This document shows positions 24,048 to 33,349 of a stretch of 64,000 nt of DNA, piece by piece; the first letter of the stretch is position 1, and every line of letters starts with the position of its first letter. The position numbers were made by a program, and so were the translations under genes. Location: the NCBI GenBank assembly GCA_030426085.1, contig JAUHYW010000007.1, forward strand, positions 62,001 through 126,000, given 5' to 3'. The notes below the pieces were generated by a model, which had not been told where the DNA came from, did no database searches, and worked only from the letters and a program-made list of their open reading frames with translations. Source of the stretch: a bacterium (GTDB taxonomy: Bacteria > Myxococcota_A > Bradymonadia > UBA7976 > UBA1532).

Positions 24048-24467
24048 TCAGTCCAGCGGGCCGGCGCGGTCGGCCGCCCGCTCGCGGATCCAGTCGACGA
24101 TGCCCTCCAGGCGGCTGCCGGGGGTGAAGATCTCGGCCACCCCCTTCGCCTTGAGCGCCGCCGCGTCGTCCTCGGGGATGATGCCCCCGCCGAACAGCAC
24201 GATGTCGTCGGCCCCGGCCTTCGCCAGCCCCTCCATCACCGCCGGGAAGAGCGTATTGTGGGCCCCGCTCAGCACGCTGAGCCCCACGAAGTCGACGTCC
24301 TCCTGCACCGCGGCGTCGACGATCATCGCCGGGGTCTGGTGCAGGCCGGTGTAGATCACCTCCATGCCCGCGTCGCGCAGGGCGCGGGCGATGACCTTGG
24401 CCCCTCGATCGTGGCCGTCGAGGCCGGGCTTGGCCACCAGCACCCGGATCCGCCGCTCGCCTATCAT
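24048..24467 (-). CDS. Stand-alone cobalamin-binding subunit of an acyl-CoA mutase
   Basis: A 139-residue B12-binding protein. [20 protein letters not shown] holds the DxHxxG motif whose His replaces the lower axial ligand of cobalamin; [12 protein letters not shown] and [11 protein letters not shown] complete the Rossmann-like fold. Size and sequence match IcmB, the small subunit of isobutyryl-CoA mutase, and the C-terminal domain of methylmalonyl-CoA mutase. The large catalytic subunit is not in this window, so the partner must be encoded elsewhere. GAGGAGG precedes the ATG. It lies 10 bases after the acyl-CoA dehydrogenase gene. Whether the complete enzyme is a methylmalonyl-, isobutyryl- or related mutase cannot be told from this subunit. 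Confidence 0.88.
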   Translation of the reverse strand: MIGERRIRVLVAKPGLDGHDRGAKVIARALRDAGMEVIYTGLHQTPAMIVDAAVQEDVDFVGLSVLSGAHNTLFPAVMEGLAKAGADDIVLFGGGIIPEDDAAALKAKGVAEIFTPGSRLEGIVDWIRERAADRAGPLD

Positions 24468-24477
24468 CGCGCCCTCC

Positions 24478-25629
24478 TCACGCCTGCCGGGCCATCGCCC
24501 GCAGCACCTCGCGGGCGATGACGATACGCTGCACCTCGTTGGTGCCCTCGTAGATCCGGGTCACCCGCACGTCGCGCAGATGGCGCTCGACCGGGTGGGC
24601 CCCGCTGATGCCGTCGGGCCCCAGAATCCGCAGCGCGCGCTCGCAGACCCGGTGGGCCATGTCGGTGCAGAACAGCTTCGACATCGCCGCCTCGCGGATC
24701 AGCGGCTTGCCGGCGTCCTTCAGCGCCGCCGCCCGCAGGCACAGCAGCCAGCCGGCGTCGATCTCGATCGCGCAGTCGGCCAGCTCCCGCTGACGATCGG
24801 CGTTGTCGGCCTCGATGTGCTGCATCTGATCGGCGAGGTGGCGGGCGGCGCAGGCCGCGGCCGCGGTCGCGATGCCGATGGCCTGGGCGCTGACCCCCAC
24901 CCGGCCCCCGTCGAGGCTGCTCATCGCGATCTTGAAGCCGACGCCCTCGGGCCCCAGCCGGCTCGCCGCCGGCACCCGGCAGCCGTCGAAGACGAGCTGA
25001 CAGGTCGGCGAGGCGTGCTGGCCCAGCTTCTCCTCGGGCCGGGCCACCTCGAAGCCGGGCGTACCCGGCTCGACGAGGAAGGCGCTGATGCCCCGCGACC
25101 GCTGCTCGGGATCGGTGCGGGCGGTGACCAGATACACCCCGGCGAAGCCGCCGCTGGTGACCCACGCCTTGGTGCCGTCGAGCACGTAGTGATCGCCGTC
25201 GCGGGTCGCCGTCGTGCGCAGGCTCGCCGCGTCGCTGCCGCTGCCCGGCTCGCTCAGGCTGAAGGCGGCCGCCGGCCACTCACCGGCGGTGATCGGGCGC
25301 AGGTAGCGATCCCGCTGCGCATCATCGCCGAAGCGCTGGATGGCCTCGGCCACCATGTTGGTGACCATCATGCCGACCGTCGTGCCGGCGCAGGCCGCGG
25401 CCAGCTCGCGCACCGCGGCGACGTAGGCCACCACCCCGGCGCCGCGCCCGCCCCACCGCGGATCGACGTTGATGCCCAGCAGCCCCCGGGCGCCGAGCGC
25501 CTTCAGGTGATCGGTGGGCGCGCCCCCATCCCGGTCGAAGCGGGCGGCGGCCGGCGCGAGCAGATCGGCGGCCAGCTCGGCCGCGATGGCGCGGGTCTCT
25601 TCCTGGCGGGCGTCGAGGCCGAGGTCCAT
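24478..25629 (-). CDS. Acyl-CoA dehydrogenase
   Basis: FAD-dependent alpha,beta-dehydrogenation of an acyl-CoA. The 383-residue protein has the standard length, the first family signature [32 protein letters not shown], and the C-terminal active-site stretch [19 protein letters not shown] whose Glu is the usual catalytic base of short/medium-chain enzymes. It is the fourth gene of the operon, after enoyl-CoA hydratase (16-base gap). Chain-length specificity is not readable; the neighbours (HMG-CoA lyase, B12 mutase subunit) suggest short-chain or branched-chain acyl-CoAs. Confidence 0.93.
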   Translation of the reverse strand: MDLGLDARQEETRAIAAELAADLLAPAAARFDRDGGAPTDHLKALGARGLLGINVDPRWGGRGAGVVAYVAAVRELAAACAGTTVGMMVTNMVAEAIQRFGDDAQRDRYLRPITAGEWPAAAFSLSEPGSGSDAASLRTTATRDGDHYVLDGTKAWVTSGGFAGVYLVTARTDPEQRSRGISAFLVEPGTPGFEVARPEEKLGQHASPTCQLVFDGCRVPAASRLGPEGVGFKIAMSSLDGGRVGVSAQAIGIATAAAACAARHLADQMQHIEADNADRQRELADCAIEIDAGWLLCLRAAALKDAGKPLIREAAMSKLFCTDMAHRVCERALRILGPDGISGAHPVERHLRDVRVTRIYEGTNEVQRIVIAREVLRAMARQA

Positions 25630-25645
25630 GCGGGCTCCGTCGGGA

Positions 25646-26434
25646 TCAGCGGTTCTCGAACGCCGCCGCCCGCTTCTCGACGAAGGCGGCCATGCCCTCG
25701 GCGGCGTCGGCGGTGGCGAAGAGGTTGGCGAAGGCCGCCCGCTCGTAGGCGTGGGCCGTGGCCAGCGGGGCCTCGATGCCCCGGGCCATCACCTGCTTGG
25801 CGGCGCGCACGGCGACCGGGGCCATCGCGGCGATGGTGCGGGCGACGGCCAGCGCGTGATCGAGCACCGCGCCCTTGGGGGTCACGTCGAGGCACAGCCC
25901 CACCGCCCGGGCCTCGTCGGCCTTGAGCATGCGCCCGCTGAGCACCATCTCGGCGGCCCGCATCGGCCCGACGCGCCGGCTCAGCCGCTGGGTGCCGCCG
26001 AAGCCCGGGATGAGCCCCAGCTTGACCTCGGGCTGCCCGAAGCGGGCGTTCTCGGCGGCGTAGACCAGATCGCAGGCCAGGGCCAGCTCGCAGCCGCCGC
26101 CCAGGCAGTAGCCCCCGACCGCGGCGATGGTCGGCACCGGCAGCGCCTCGATGGCGTCGAGCACCCGGTGGCCGGTCTCGGCGAAGGCCAGCGCCGCCCG
26201 GGGATCCATGCCCGCCATCAGGCCGATGTCGGCCCCGGCGACGAAGGCCTTCTCCCCCGCCCCGGTGACGATGACGCAGCGCAGATCGGCGTCGGCGGCC
26301 AGCGCGGCCACCGCCGCCTCGAGCGCGTCGAGGACCGCCGCGTTCAGCGCGTTGAGGGCCGCGGGGCGGTCGATGGTCAGCACGGCCACCCCCGGCTCGG
26401 GGCGGTCGACGGTCACCGGGCGGGCGTCGCTCAC
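25646..26434 (-). CDS. Enoyl-CoA hydratase
   Basis: Hydrates trans-2-enoyl-CoA to 3-hydroxyacyl-CoA. The 262-residue crotonase-fold protein has the oxyanion-hole segment [28 protein letters not shown] with the first catalytic Glu, and [20 protein letters not shown] with the second. I start it at the GTG at 26434, which has GAGG upstream and follows the 3-hydroxyacyl-CoA dehydrogenase stop by 10 bases; the longer frame would overlap that gene. The length is then the usual one for the family. Confidence 0.92.
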   Translation of the reverse strand: MSDARPVTVDRPEPGVAVLTIDRPAALNALNAAVLDALEAAVAALAADADLRCVIVTGAGEKAFVAGADIGLMAGMDPRAALAFAETGHRVLDAIEALPVPTIAAVGGYCLGGGCELALACDLVYAAENARFGQPEVKLGLIPGFGGTQRLSRRVGPMRAAEMVLSGRMLKADEARAVGLCLDVTPKGAVLDHALAVARTIAAMAPVAVRAAKQVMARGIEAPLATAHAYERAAFANLFATADAAEGMAAFVEKRAAAFENR

Positions 26435-26444
26435 GGGGCAGACC

Positions 26445-27302
26445 TCACTTGCCGTAGTCGTAGAAGCCGCGCCCGGACTTGCGCCCGAGCCAGCCGGCCT
26501 CCACATACTGCCGCAGCAGCGGGCACGGGCGATACTTGCTGTCGCCGGTGCCCCCGTGCAGCACCTCCATGATCGCCAGGCAGGTGTCGAGCCCGATGAA
26601 GTCGGCCAGGGTCAGCGGACCCATCGGCTGGTTGGTGCCCAGCTTCATCGCAATGTCGATGTCCTGCACCGAGCCGATGCCCTCGTACAGCGCGACGACC
26701 GCCTCGTTGATCATCGGCATGAGGACCCGGTTGACCACGAAGCCGGGCATGTCGCGGGCGAGCACCGTCGTCTTGCCCATCTGCTCGGCCAGCGCCTTCA
26801 CCGCGGCGTAGGTCGCATCGTCGGTGGCCAGCCCCCGGATGATCTCGACCAGCTTCATGACCGGCACCGGGTTCATGAAGTGCATGCCGATGAAGCGCTC
26901 GGGGCGCGACGTCCACGCCGCCATGCGGGTGATCGGGATCGACGACGTGTTCGAGGCGAAGATCGCCGCCGGACCGCAGACCGCGTCCAGGCGGGTGAAG
27001 ATGCTCTTCTTGAGATCCTCGCGCTCGCTGACCGCCTCGATGACCAGATCGGCCCCGGCGAAGTCGTCCAGCCCGTCGACCGGCCGGATGCGCCCGGCGG
27101 CCGCCGCGGCGTCCTCGGCCGACAGCCGCCCCTTCTCGACGCTGCGGCCCAGCCGCTTCTCGATGCCGGCCTTGCCCTGCTCGGCCCGGGCCCGATCGGC
27201 GTCGGCCAGCAGCACGGTGTAGCCGGTGACGGCGGCGACGTGGGCGATGCCGGCGCCCATCTGCCCGGCGCCGACGACGCCGATGGTGGTGATCTCGCTC
27301 AT
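26445..27302 (-). CDS. 3-hydroxybutyryl-CoA dehydrogenase
   Basis: NAD(P)-dependent interconversion of 3-hydroxybutyryl-CoA and acetoacetyl-CoA. The 285-residue product has the dinucleotide-binding GVVGAGQMGAGIAHVAA at the N terminus, SNTSSIPIT, the catalytic-His stretch RFIGMHFMNPVPVMKLVEII, and the C-terminal dimer domain with PMGPLTLADFIGLDTCL. This is the compact, single-domain type of about 280 residues rather than the large multifunctional alpha subunit. It is the second gene in the operon, 28 bases after the thiolase. Confidence 0.94.
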   Translation of the reverse strand: MSEITTIGVVGAGQMGAGIAHVAAVTGYTVLLADADRARAEQGKAGIEKRLGRSVEKGRLSAEDAAAAAGRIRPVDGLDDFAGADLVIEAVSEREDLKKSIFTRLDAVCGPAAIFASNTSSIPITRMAAWTSRPERFIGMHFMNPVPVMKLVEIIRGLATDDATYAAVKALAEQMGKTTVLARDMPGFVVNRVLMPMINEAVVALYEGIGSVQDIDIAMKLGTNQPMGPLTLADFIGLDTCLAIMEVLHGGTGDSKYRPCPLLRQYVEAGWLGRKSGRGFYDYGK

Positions 27303-27330
27303 CGGGACTCCCTCGTGATGTGGGGTGGGC

Positions 27331-28506
27331 TCAGCGCTCGACGACCACGGCGACGGCCTCGCCGCCGCCGATGCACAGGCTGGCGAGGCCCCGCTTCGCG
27401 TCGCGCTGCTTCATCGCGTGCAGCAGCGTCACCAGGATGCGGGCGCCGCTGCCCCCGATGGGGTGCCCCAGAGCCACCGCGCCGCCGTTCACGTTGACCC
27501 GCTCGGCGGGCACCTTCGCGATGTCGTTGACCGCCAGCGAGACCACCGAGAACGCCTCGTTGATCTCGTAGACGTCGACATCCTCCGGGGTCAGCTCGAG
27601 CCGCTCGAGCACCTTCTGGATGGCGTAGGCCGGCGCGGTCGTGAACCACTCGGGGGCCTGGGCGTGCTGGCTGGTGCCGGTGATGCGGGCCAGGACCGGC
27701 AGCCCGTGCGCCTCGGCGAACGCCGCGCTGGTCACCACCAGGGCCGCCGCGCCGTCGTTGATGCTGCTGGCGTTGGCCGCGGTCACCGTGCCGTCCTTCT
27801 GGAAGGCCGGCCGCAGGCGGGGCATCTTCTCCGGCCGGCCGCGCCCCGGCTCCTCGTCGACGTCGACCACGATCGGATCACCCCGCCGCTGGGGCACCTC
27901 GACCGGCACGATCTCATCGACGAACAGCCCCGCCGCCTGAGCCGCCAGCGCCCGCTCGTAGCTCTGCTTCGCGAAGGCGTCCTGCGCCTCGCGGGGCACG
28001 TTGCAGTCCCGGGCGCAGATCTCGGCGGCGCTGCCCATGTGGAAGTCGTTGTAGACGTCCCACAGCCCGTCCTTGACCATGCTGTCGACCACCGTCTTGT
28101 GGCCCATGCGCATGCCGTTGCGCCCCTCGGGCAGCAGGTACGGCGCCTGGGACATGTTCTCCATGCCCCCGGCGACCACCACCTGGGCGTCGCCGCAGCG
28201 GATGGCCTGCGCCGCCAGCATCACCGCCTTGAGCCCCGACCCGCACACCTTGTTGATCGTCATGCACGGGGTCGACTGGGGCAGCCCGGCGAAGATGGCC
28301 GCCTGCCGGGCCGGGGCCTGACCCAGACCGGCGGGCAGCACGCAGCCCATGATGACCTCATCCACCGCGTCGGCCGGGATCTGCGCCCGCTCGACGGCGG
28401 CCCGGATGGCGGTGGCCCCCAGGCGGGGGGCGGGCACGCTGGCGAGCGCGCCGTTGAAGCTGCCGATGGGGGTGCGGGCCGCAGCGACGATGACGGCGTC
28501 GGGCAT
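27331..28506 (-). CDS. Acetyl-CoA C-acetyl/acyltransferase (thiolase)
   Basis: Thiolytic cleavage of 3-ketoacyl-CoA, or Claisen condensation of two acetyl-CoA. The 391-residue protein has the active-site Cys in NKVCGSGLKAVMLAAQAI, the VNVNGGAVALGHPIGGSGAR signature with the catalytic His, and the C-terminal GLASLCIGGGEAVAVVVE with the second Cys. The ATG at 28506 is preceded by AAGGAGT. It is the first gene of the minus-strand acyl-CoA operon and is divergent from the kelch lipoprotein gene across about 40 bases. Confidence 0.94.
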   Translation of the reverse strand: MPDAVIVAAARTPIGSFNGALASVPAPRLGATAIRAAVERAQIPADAVDEVIMGCVLPAGLGQAPARQAAIFAGLPQSTPCMTINKVCGSGLKAVMLAAQAIRCGDAQVVVAGGMENMSQAPYLLPEGRNGMRMGHKTVVDSMVKDGLWDVYNDFHMGSAAEICARDCNVPREAQDAFAKQSYERALAAQAAGLFVDEIVPVEVPQRRGDPIVVDVDEEPGRGRPEKMPRLRPAFQKDGTVTAANASSINDGAAALVVTSAAFAEAHGLPVLARITGTSQHAQAPEWFTTAPAYAIQKVLERLELTPEDVDVYEINEAFSVVSLAVNDIAKVPAERVNVNGGAVALGHPIGGSGARILVTLLHAMKQRDAKRGLASLCIGGGEAVAVVVER

Positions 28507-28547
28507 GGGTCGGACTCCTTTGATCCAGGTCGGACGGGTGCTATCAA

Positions 28548-30383
28548 GTGGGGGTGCGCCTGTCAACGCCGAGACCCGCCCGAAGCCGCCGCCCGATCGG
28601 GGCGTGGGGCCTGCTGTGCTGCGGGCTGGCGGCGTGCGCCCCGCCGGAACGCGACTTCGATGCCCCGGCCCCGGTCCAGGTCTCGCGGGCCCCGCTGGCC
28701 AACGACGATTGCGTCGGCGCGCGCCCGCTGGCCCTGCCCGGCGCGGTGGACAGCATCGTCGTCGAGCGCAGCTCCGAAGAGGGCTGGACCGCCATCCAGC
28801 GCATCGCCCCCGCCGGGGGCCAGCTCCTCGCCGGAGTCGCCGAGGGCGAGGCCGTCCTGCGGTTCATCGCCTGCGTCGACCGCACCCCGCAATACGCCAC
28901 CGGAGCGATGACCCTCGACGTCGCCGAGGCGAGCAAGGCCGGGCTGAACCTGCACTTCAAGCCGCTCGACCGGCTGGCGTGCACCGGCACCACCCAGGGC
29001 CCGGCCTACAACCGCTACGCCGGCCTCGGCCGGGGGCGGGCCTTCGCCGCCGGGGCCCGCCTCGAAGACGGCCGGGTGCTGGTGGCCGGCGGGGCCGACG
29101 CGGTGGCCGACGGGCGCATGACCGGCCGCAAGGACGGCGCCGACTGGGACCTCTACGTGCCCGGCGAGTCCCTCTTCCTGCCCGGCGTCGACCGGGCGCA
29201 GCCCCTCGACCCCCGCCCGATGCAAGCCCCGCGGATCGCCGCCCGGGCCGTGCCCTGGCAGGCCCCGGGGGCCGCGGTCGGCGGGGCGCTGATCATCGGC
29301 GGCGCGCCCAGCGTACAGCTCGGCGTCGAGTACGCCACCGGCCCGCTCGTGCCCGGCGAGGCCCAGCTCAGCCGCCCCGCCGCGGAGTACTTCGACCCGA
29401 CCAGCGGCACCTTCACCCCGCTGGTCACCGTCGACGGCGCCGCGCTGACCGCCCGCTTCATGCCGGGGGTCGCCGCCGACGACGCCGGGCGGGTGATCAT
29501 CGCCGGCGGCCTGGAGTGGCCCGGAGACGACGCCCACCCCGACGGCATCCCCAGCGACGTCATCGAGATCATCGACGGCGACCGCCTGCGCACCCTCGCC
29601 CTGCCCCGAGCCGCCGAGCGGGCCGGCGGCGACGACCGCAACGGCCTCGTCGGCCCCAGCGTGACCCCCATCGGCGGGGGCCGGGCCTTCATCTGGGGCG
29701 GCGACCTCAACGGCTGCGGCCAGCGCCCCGGCTGGCTCTTGAACCTCGACCCCACCCCGACCGTCACCGAGCTGGCCATCGTCGACGACGAGGCCCCGCC
29801 CACCTGCGACGCCCCGGGCGAGATCTGCCGGGCGTGGTACCCGACCGCCTTCCACAGCGCCACCCTGCTCGGCGTCACCGGCGACACCGCCCGGGTGCTG
29901 ATCGTCGGCGGGGTCGCCATGCGCCAGAGCGGCCCCAGCAACAACCCCGACCCCGGCGTGGCCTGCGAGCCGAACGTCTTCGTCGCCGAGATCGACGCCG
30001 CCGCGGCGACGGTCGGCATCCGCCCGGTCGGCGTCGACTTCGAGGCCTCGGGCCGGCTCAAGCGGGCCTTCCACACCGCGACCCCCGCCGGCGGCGGCCG
30101 GATCCTCATCGCCGGCGGCTGGGCCTTCGAGAACAACGCCAACCTCTTCCGCAGCGCCGCCGACGTCCTCTTCTACCGCGACGCCCGCCCGGCCGGCGCC
30201 ATCGCCCCGGCCCCCGACACCCTCACCGCCCCCCGCCTGGGCGCCCTCGGGGTGTCGCTGCGCGGCGGCGGCGTCCTGCTCGCCGGGGGGCTGGTCCGGG
30301 ACGACGCCGGGTTCGCGATCTCCGAGGCGGCCGAGGTCTACACCGCGCCGATCGCCAGCCCGAGCTGCGACGAAGGCGGCTGA
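28548..30383 (+). CDS. Kelch-repeat lipoprotein
   Basis: A 611-residue surface lipoprotein with a basic N terminus, hydrophobic core and lipobox LAAC (Cys about residue 30). A Cys-containing N-terminal part is followed by kelch-like blades recognised by repeats such as LEDGRVLVAGGA, GRVIIAGGLEW, ARVLIVGGVAM, GRILIAGGWAF and GGVLLAGGLV, which should fold as a beta-propeller. Myxococcota encode many such proteins; ligands are unknown. The start is uncertain: the GTG at 28548 is the longest, another GTG lies at 28554, and neither has a clear Shine-Dalgarno sequence. It diverges from the thiolase gene across only about 40 bases. Confidence 0.75.
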   Translation: MGVRLSTPRPARSRRPIGAWGLLCCGLAACAPPERDFDAPAPVQVSRAPLANDDCVGARPLALPGAVDSIVVERSSEEGWTAIQRIAPAGGQLLAGVAEGEAVLRFIACVDRTPQYATGAMTLDVAEASKAGLNLHFKPLDRLACTGTTQGPAYNRYAGLGRGRAFAAGARLEDGRVLVAGGADAVADGRMTGRKDGADWDLYVPGESLFLPGVDRAQPLDPRPMQAPRIAARAVPWQAPGAAVGGALIIGGAPSVQLGVEYATGPLVPGEAQLSRPAAEYFDPTSGTFTPLVTVDGAALTARFMPGVAADDAGRVIIAGGLEWPGDDAHPDGIPSDVIEIIDGDRLRTLALPRAAERAGGDDRNGLVGPSVTPIGGGRAFIWGGDLNGCGQRPGWLLNLDPTPTVTELAIVDDEAPPTCDAPGEICRAWYPTAFHSATLLGVTGDTARVLIVGGVAMRQSGPSNNPDPGVACEPNVFVAEIDAAAATVGIRPVGVDFEASGRLKRAFHTATPAGGGRILIAGGWAFENNANLFRSAADVLFYRDARPAGAIAPAPDTLTAPRLGALGVSLRGGGVLLAGGLVRDDAGFAISEAAEVYTAPIASPSCDEGG

Positions 30384-30652
30384 GGCCGCCGGCTCCGCGC
30401 AGCCATCGACCCCGAGATCGAAGCCTGCGGGCGGCCCAACACCTCGATTCGTTCGATCGGATGATGCGCGGACCGATCGGGCCAGTGGCCCGGGCGGGCT
30501 GCCTCACGGTGGTATGGGCCGCTCCGAAGTGGCCCGCGCCCTCCGCTCTGCTTCGCGCTGCACGCTGGTGGACACCCGCCCGAGACCTCGATAGTCTGAT
30601 GCGAGGCATCGAGATGAGGCAGATCCGATGCGAGCCGAATGGAAGGCGGGCG
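30384..30652. other. Intergenic region upstream of the M15-like peptidase gene
   Basis: I see no gene here. The composition is visibly less GC-rich than the flanks, and the lower GC continues into the peptidase gene, which suggests that the segment came in together with it. In-frame ATGs at 30599 and 30614 would give an N-terminal extension of the peptidase, but only the ATG at 30653 has a good ribosome binding site. Confidence 0.4.
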
Positions 30653-32281
30653 ATGCAGGACTATGATACCCGGCGAGAGACCTCGGACGCAGACACCCAC
30701 CCTGCGCAGCGCGGCGCTGCGTTCGATCCGGTGCAACACGCCCGACAAAGCGCGTTGGCTCGCCAGGCGCAAGCGGCCCATGTCCAGACCGCCGTGGCCA
30801 GCGGTCGCGCCCGACGGTCGCCGCCAACCCCCGTCCAACTGAAGCGGGGCGACCCGACGCCCCACGAGATCGGCGACGATGGGGTGCCCGCCGGGGTCCC
30901 GGACGACCCGGCCCCCGCCCGGACCACGGACGCGGGGGTCGACAGCGAGCCGGCTCCGGCTCTCAGCGAGCCCGAGCCCGCCGCGGCGCCCACCAAGAAG
31001 AAGCTCATCGTACGCTGGCGGGGCAAGTTCGGCGGTGACCTGTCGGCCGAGGTCGGGGTGAAGCCGGAGAAGGGCCAGGGCGACAGCGCCAGCGCGACCG
31101 TCGAGGACGACGACGCCGAGAAGGGCGCGGCCACCCAGACGCTCGAGAAAGTATTCACGCTGAACCCGGCGCCCGAGGTGAGGATCACCGTCACGCCCAC
31201 CGCCGAGAAGCCTGAAGACAGGTATATGAAGACGGTCAAGAAGGCCAAGGTGCCCGACACTGAAGCCAAGGAGAGCCGCCACACGATCGTCTTGAAGGTC
31301 AACCGCGAGAACGAGAAGAACGTGGTCGATGTCTGGAAGAAGAAGGGCATCGACCCCGCCAAAGCCGGGAAGGTCACCAGTCAGACCTTGCTGGGCCGGA
31401 AGGTGCAACTCAACGTGGCGTGCGAGTCGACGGTCGAGAAGACCAATACGGCGTTCGAGAAGCTGGACGACGCGAAGAAGACGGAAGTGAAGGACTCGAT
31501 CGTGCGTCTGGGCGGCTACAACAAGCGCACCACGGCCAAGGGCGGCTTCTCGAATCACTCCGTCGGCTGCGCGATCGACATCAACTACAACATGCCCACC
31601 AAGCAGAATCATCACTTCTTCAAGAAGAAGAGCCGGGATGCACGGCTGCTCGCCTTCGTGCAGAAGGTCGTCCGGACGGATCCCACGCTGGCCGACTTCG
31701 ACATCTGGAAGAGCAAGGGCCAGACACAGCTCGACGCGTCGAAGGCGTTCGGCAGGCTCTTCCCGGGGTACTTGCAGAGTCTGCTCGACCCCGACGCCGC
31801 GGCATCCGCCGATGACAAGAACAAGGCCTCCCCCGGGGCGGGGGCGCCATCGACCACGAGCGACGCCCCCGAGAAGGGCGCCGAGACGGATGGCGCGGCG
31901 ACGCCGGTCGATGACGAGGCGCCCGCCGAGCCGGGTCTTGATCTCTCCGCAGTCACCGCGGCCAGCCTCAAACGAGCGCGCAAGAAGGAGAAGGACAAGG
32001 CCCGCAAGGCCGAACTCCAGCTCGTCAAGGACAACCTGCGCGTCCTCAAGGCATGGGTGCTCGGGACCACCGTGAAGAAGAAGGAGCTGGTCGGGATGGT
32101 GCCGCTGCACGAGAAGCTGCTGGAGGTGATGACGACCGGCGGCTGGTCGTGGGGCGGCGATTGGTCGTCCGCCAAGGACTACATGCACTTCGAAGACAAG
32201 GCCGCGATGAAGAGCCTGAAGAAGACCGCCAGCAAGAAGGCCGCCAGCAAGAAGAGCGCCGATGCGAAGACCACCGAGTAG
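30653..32281 (+). CDS. M15-like peptidoglycan peptidase with effector-like N terminus
   Basis: A 542-residue protein. The catalytic part carries the M15 (D-Ala-D-Ala carboxypeptidase/VanY-like) zinc motif: GGFSNHSVGCAIDIN with His302 and Asp309, then WSWGGDW and YMHFED with His512. N-terminal residues 1-110 are soluble, Gln/Arg/Ala-rich and disordered-looking, with HARQSALARQAQAAHVQT and a PVQLKR stretch like those of DUF4157 and contractile-injection-system cargo proteins. There is no signal peptide. A charged linker (about 370-430) splits the catalytic motifs, and the C terminus is a Lys-rich tail. GGAAGG lies six bases before the ATG at 30653. Lys-rich composition and lower GC than the neighbours suggest horizontal transfer. 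It overlaps the following lipoprotein gene by 20 bases. The export route is not visible here. Confidence 0.72.
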   Translation: MQDYDTRRETSDADTHPAQRGAAFDPVQHARQSALARQAQAAHVQTAVASGRARRSPPTPVQLKRGDPTPHEIGDDGVPAGVPDDPAPARTTDAGVDSEPAPALSEPEPAAAPTKKKLIVRWRGKFGGDLSAEVGVKPEKGQGDSASATVEDDDAEKGAATQTLEKVFTLNPAPEVRITVTPTAEKPEDRYMKTVKKAKVPDTEAKESRHTIVLKVNRENEKNVVDVWKKKGIDPAKAGKVTSQTLLGRKVQLNVACESTVEKTNTAFEKLDDAKKTEVKDSIVRLGGYNKRTTAKGGFSNHSVGCAIDINYNMPTKQNHHFFKKKSRDARLLAFVQKVVRTDPTLADFDIWKSKGQTQLDASKAFGRLFPGYLQSLLDPDAAASADDKNKASPGAGAPSTTSDAPEKGAETDGAATPVDDEAPAEPGLDLSAVTAASLKRARKKEKDKARKAELQLVKDNLRVLKAWVLGTTVKKKELVGMVPLHEKLLEVMTTGGWSWGGDWSSAKDYMHFEDKAAMKSLKKTASKKAASKKSADAKTTE

Positions 32282-33005
32282 ACGCGCCCTCTCGCTCGGG
32301 GCCGCCCTCCTGCTGGGCTGCGGGGCCGGCCCACGCGCGGAGGCTCCGTCGAAGCCGGGCCCGGCCGGGCACGGCTCACCGGGCGGGTGCGGCGCGCCCC
32401 CGCCCGGCGTCTCGATCGACGCCGCGCCGCTCGCCGACGGCATGCCGCTCCACCGCGCCCGGCGGGCGGGCGAGCAGGTGATCGCCGCCTGCGAGGACGC
32501 CGGGTGGCGCCTCGTGCCGCTCGAAGCGCGACAGCTCACCGATGGAGACGGGTTCGAGGCGGGCATCGTGCGCGCCGAAGCCGTCGACCGCACCGGCGAC
32601 GGGGCGCCCGAGCTGGAGATCGTCTACCGCTTCACCGAGTCGCTCACCGCCCTGCCCCCCACCGGCCCGCACCGGCGGGGCGAGGCCGTCCTGCTGCTGG
32701 CGCCGGCGCCCCCGGCCCGGGTCCTGCTGCGGTTCTACGTCAGCGGCGAGACCGACACGGCGGTCGCGTTCGGGGCGGCGACGATGGTCGGCGCCGGGCA
32801 GTGGGTCGAAGCGTCGCCGGGCCCGATGGCGAGCGTCGTGCAGAGCGTGGCGATCACCGAGGAGGCGCCGGGCGACGACGACGAGGGCCACGGCCCGCCC
32901 GAGACCCGGGTCGAGGTGTTCTCGGCGACCCTGCGCTGGGACGAGGCGCGGATGGCCTTCGAGCAGGATGGCGCGCTCTGGCGCCCGCTCATCCCCGGCC
33001 TTTGA
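32262..33005 (+). CDS. Lipoprotein overlapping the M15-like peptidase gene
   Basis: A 247-residue lipoprotein of unknown family. The N terminus is MRRPPSRRALSLGAALLLGC, with a lipobox Cys at residue 20. The mature part starts with a Pro/Gly-rich stretch and has an alpha/beta body with VDRTGDGAPELEIVYRF and RVEVFSATLRWDEARMAFEQDG. The ATG lies 20 bases before the stop of the M15-like peptidase gene, so the two are translationally coupled. A periplasm-facing lipoprotein next to a peptidoglycan-cutting enzyme would fit an immunity protein or a cognate regulator; this is inference only. Its last 26 bases are repeated at 33324-33349. Confidence 0.7.
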   Translation: MRRPPSRRALSLGAALLLGCGAGPRAEAPSKPGPAGHGSPGGCGAPPPGVSIDAAPLADGMPLHRARRAGEQVIAACEDAGWRLVPLEARQLTDGDGFEAGIVRAEAVDRTGDGAPELEIVYRFTESLTALPPTGPHRRGEAVLLLAPAPPARVLLRFYVSGETDTAVAFGAATMVGAGQWVEASPGPMASVVQSVAITEEAPGDDDEGHGPPETRVEVFSATLRWDEARMAFEQDGALWRPLIPGL

Positions 33006-33006
33006 G
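32981..33006. repeat. 26-bp direct repeat, copy 1 (end of lipoprotein gene)
   Basis: GCGCCCGCTCATCCCCGGCC followed by TTTGAG is the end of the lipoprotein gene, including its stop codon. An identical 26-bp copy is at 33324-33349, where it again closes an open frame with the same residues RPLIPGL. Confidence 0.95.
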
Positions 33007-33027
33007 CCACCTCTGTTCCGACACGCC

Positions 33028-33044
33028 GGGGGCTGGACGCCCCC
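33028..33044. repeat. Hairpin repeat, copy 1
   Basis: GGGGGC-TGGAC-GCCCCC is a perfect 6-bp stem with a 5-base loop, 22 bases after the lipoprotein stop codon. Stem core, loop and about 25 following bases (CCAT, TCGGAG, CCAT blocks) recur at 37171-37212. There is no T-run, so it is not a classical intrinsic terminator. Confidence 0.85.
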
Positions 33045-33323
33045 ATGTCTTCGGAGATAGCCATCCCGTTCTGAACCATGTGCCTGCCTGAACCACATGC
33101 CCGGCACCTCGCTCGGGCCGAGGTCGATCCCGCCGCCGGTTGGGGTCGGTGCCGCTGCTCCGGCGAGTTCGCCCTGCTGGTCTCGACGGGTCAGCCCGAG
33201 CCAGTGGTCGTCACCGGAGCCCGACGCCTCGCCCCCGCCCGACGAGGACGGCGCCGTCTACATCTGGGCCGGCGTCGCCATCACCTCGGCTGAACCACAT
33301 GCCTGGCACCTCGATCCGCCTGG

Positions 33324-33349
33324 GCGCCCGCTCATCCCCGGCCTTTGAG
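33324..33349. repeat. 26-bp direct repeat, copy 2
   Basis: Exact copy of 32981-33006, located 343 bases downstream, just before the 3' end of the convergent MopE lipoprotein gene. Confidence 0.95.

Noticed and set aside
33028-33044. The hairpin as an intrinsic terminator of the lipoprotein gene
   Set aside because: No T-run follows the stem, and the same element occurs in the 5' leader of another gene at 37171.
33097-33348. A small gene ending in RPLIPGL after the lipoprotein
   Set aside because: No ribosome binding site or signal peptide and low-complexity content; only its end matches the lipoprotein, so it is treated as a decayed duplicate.
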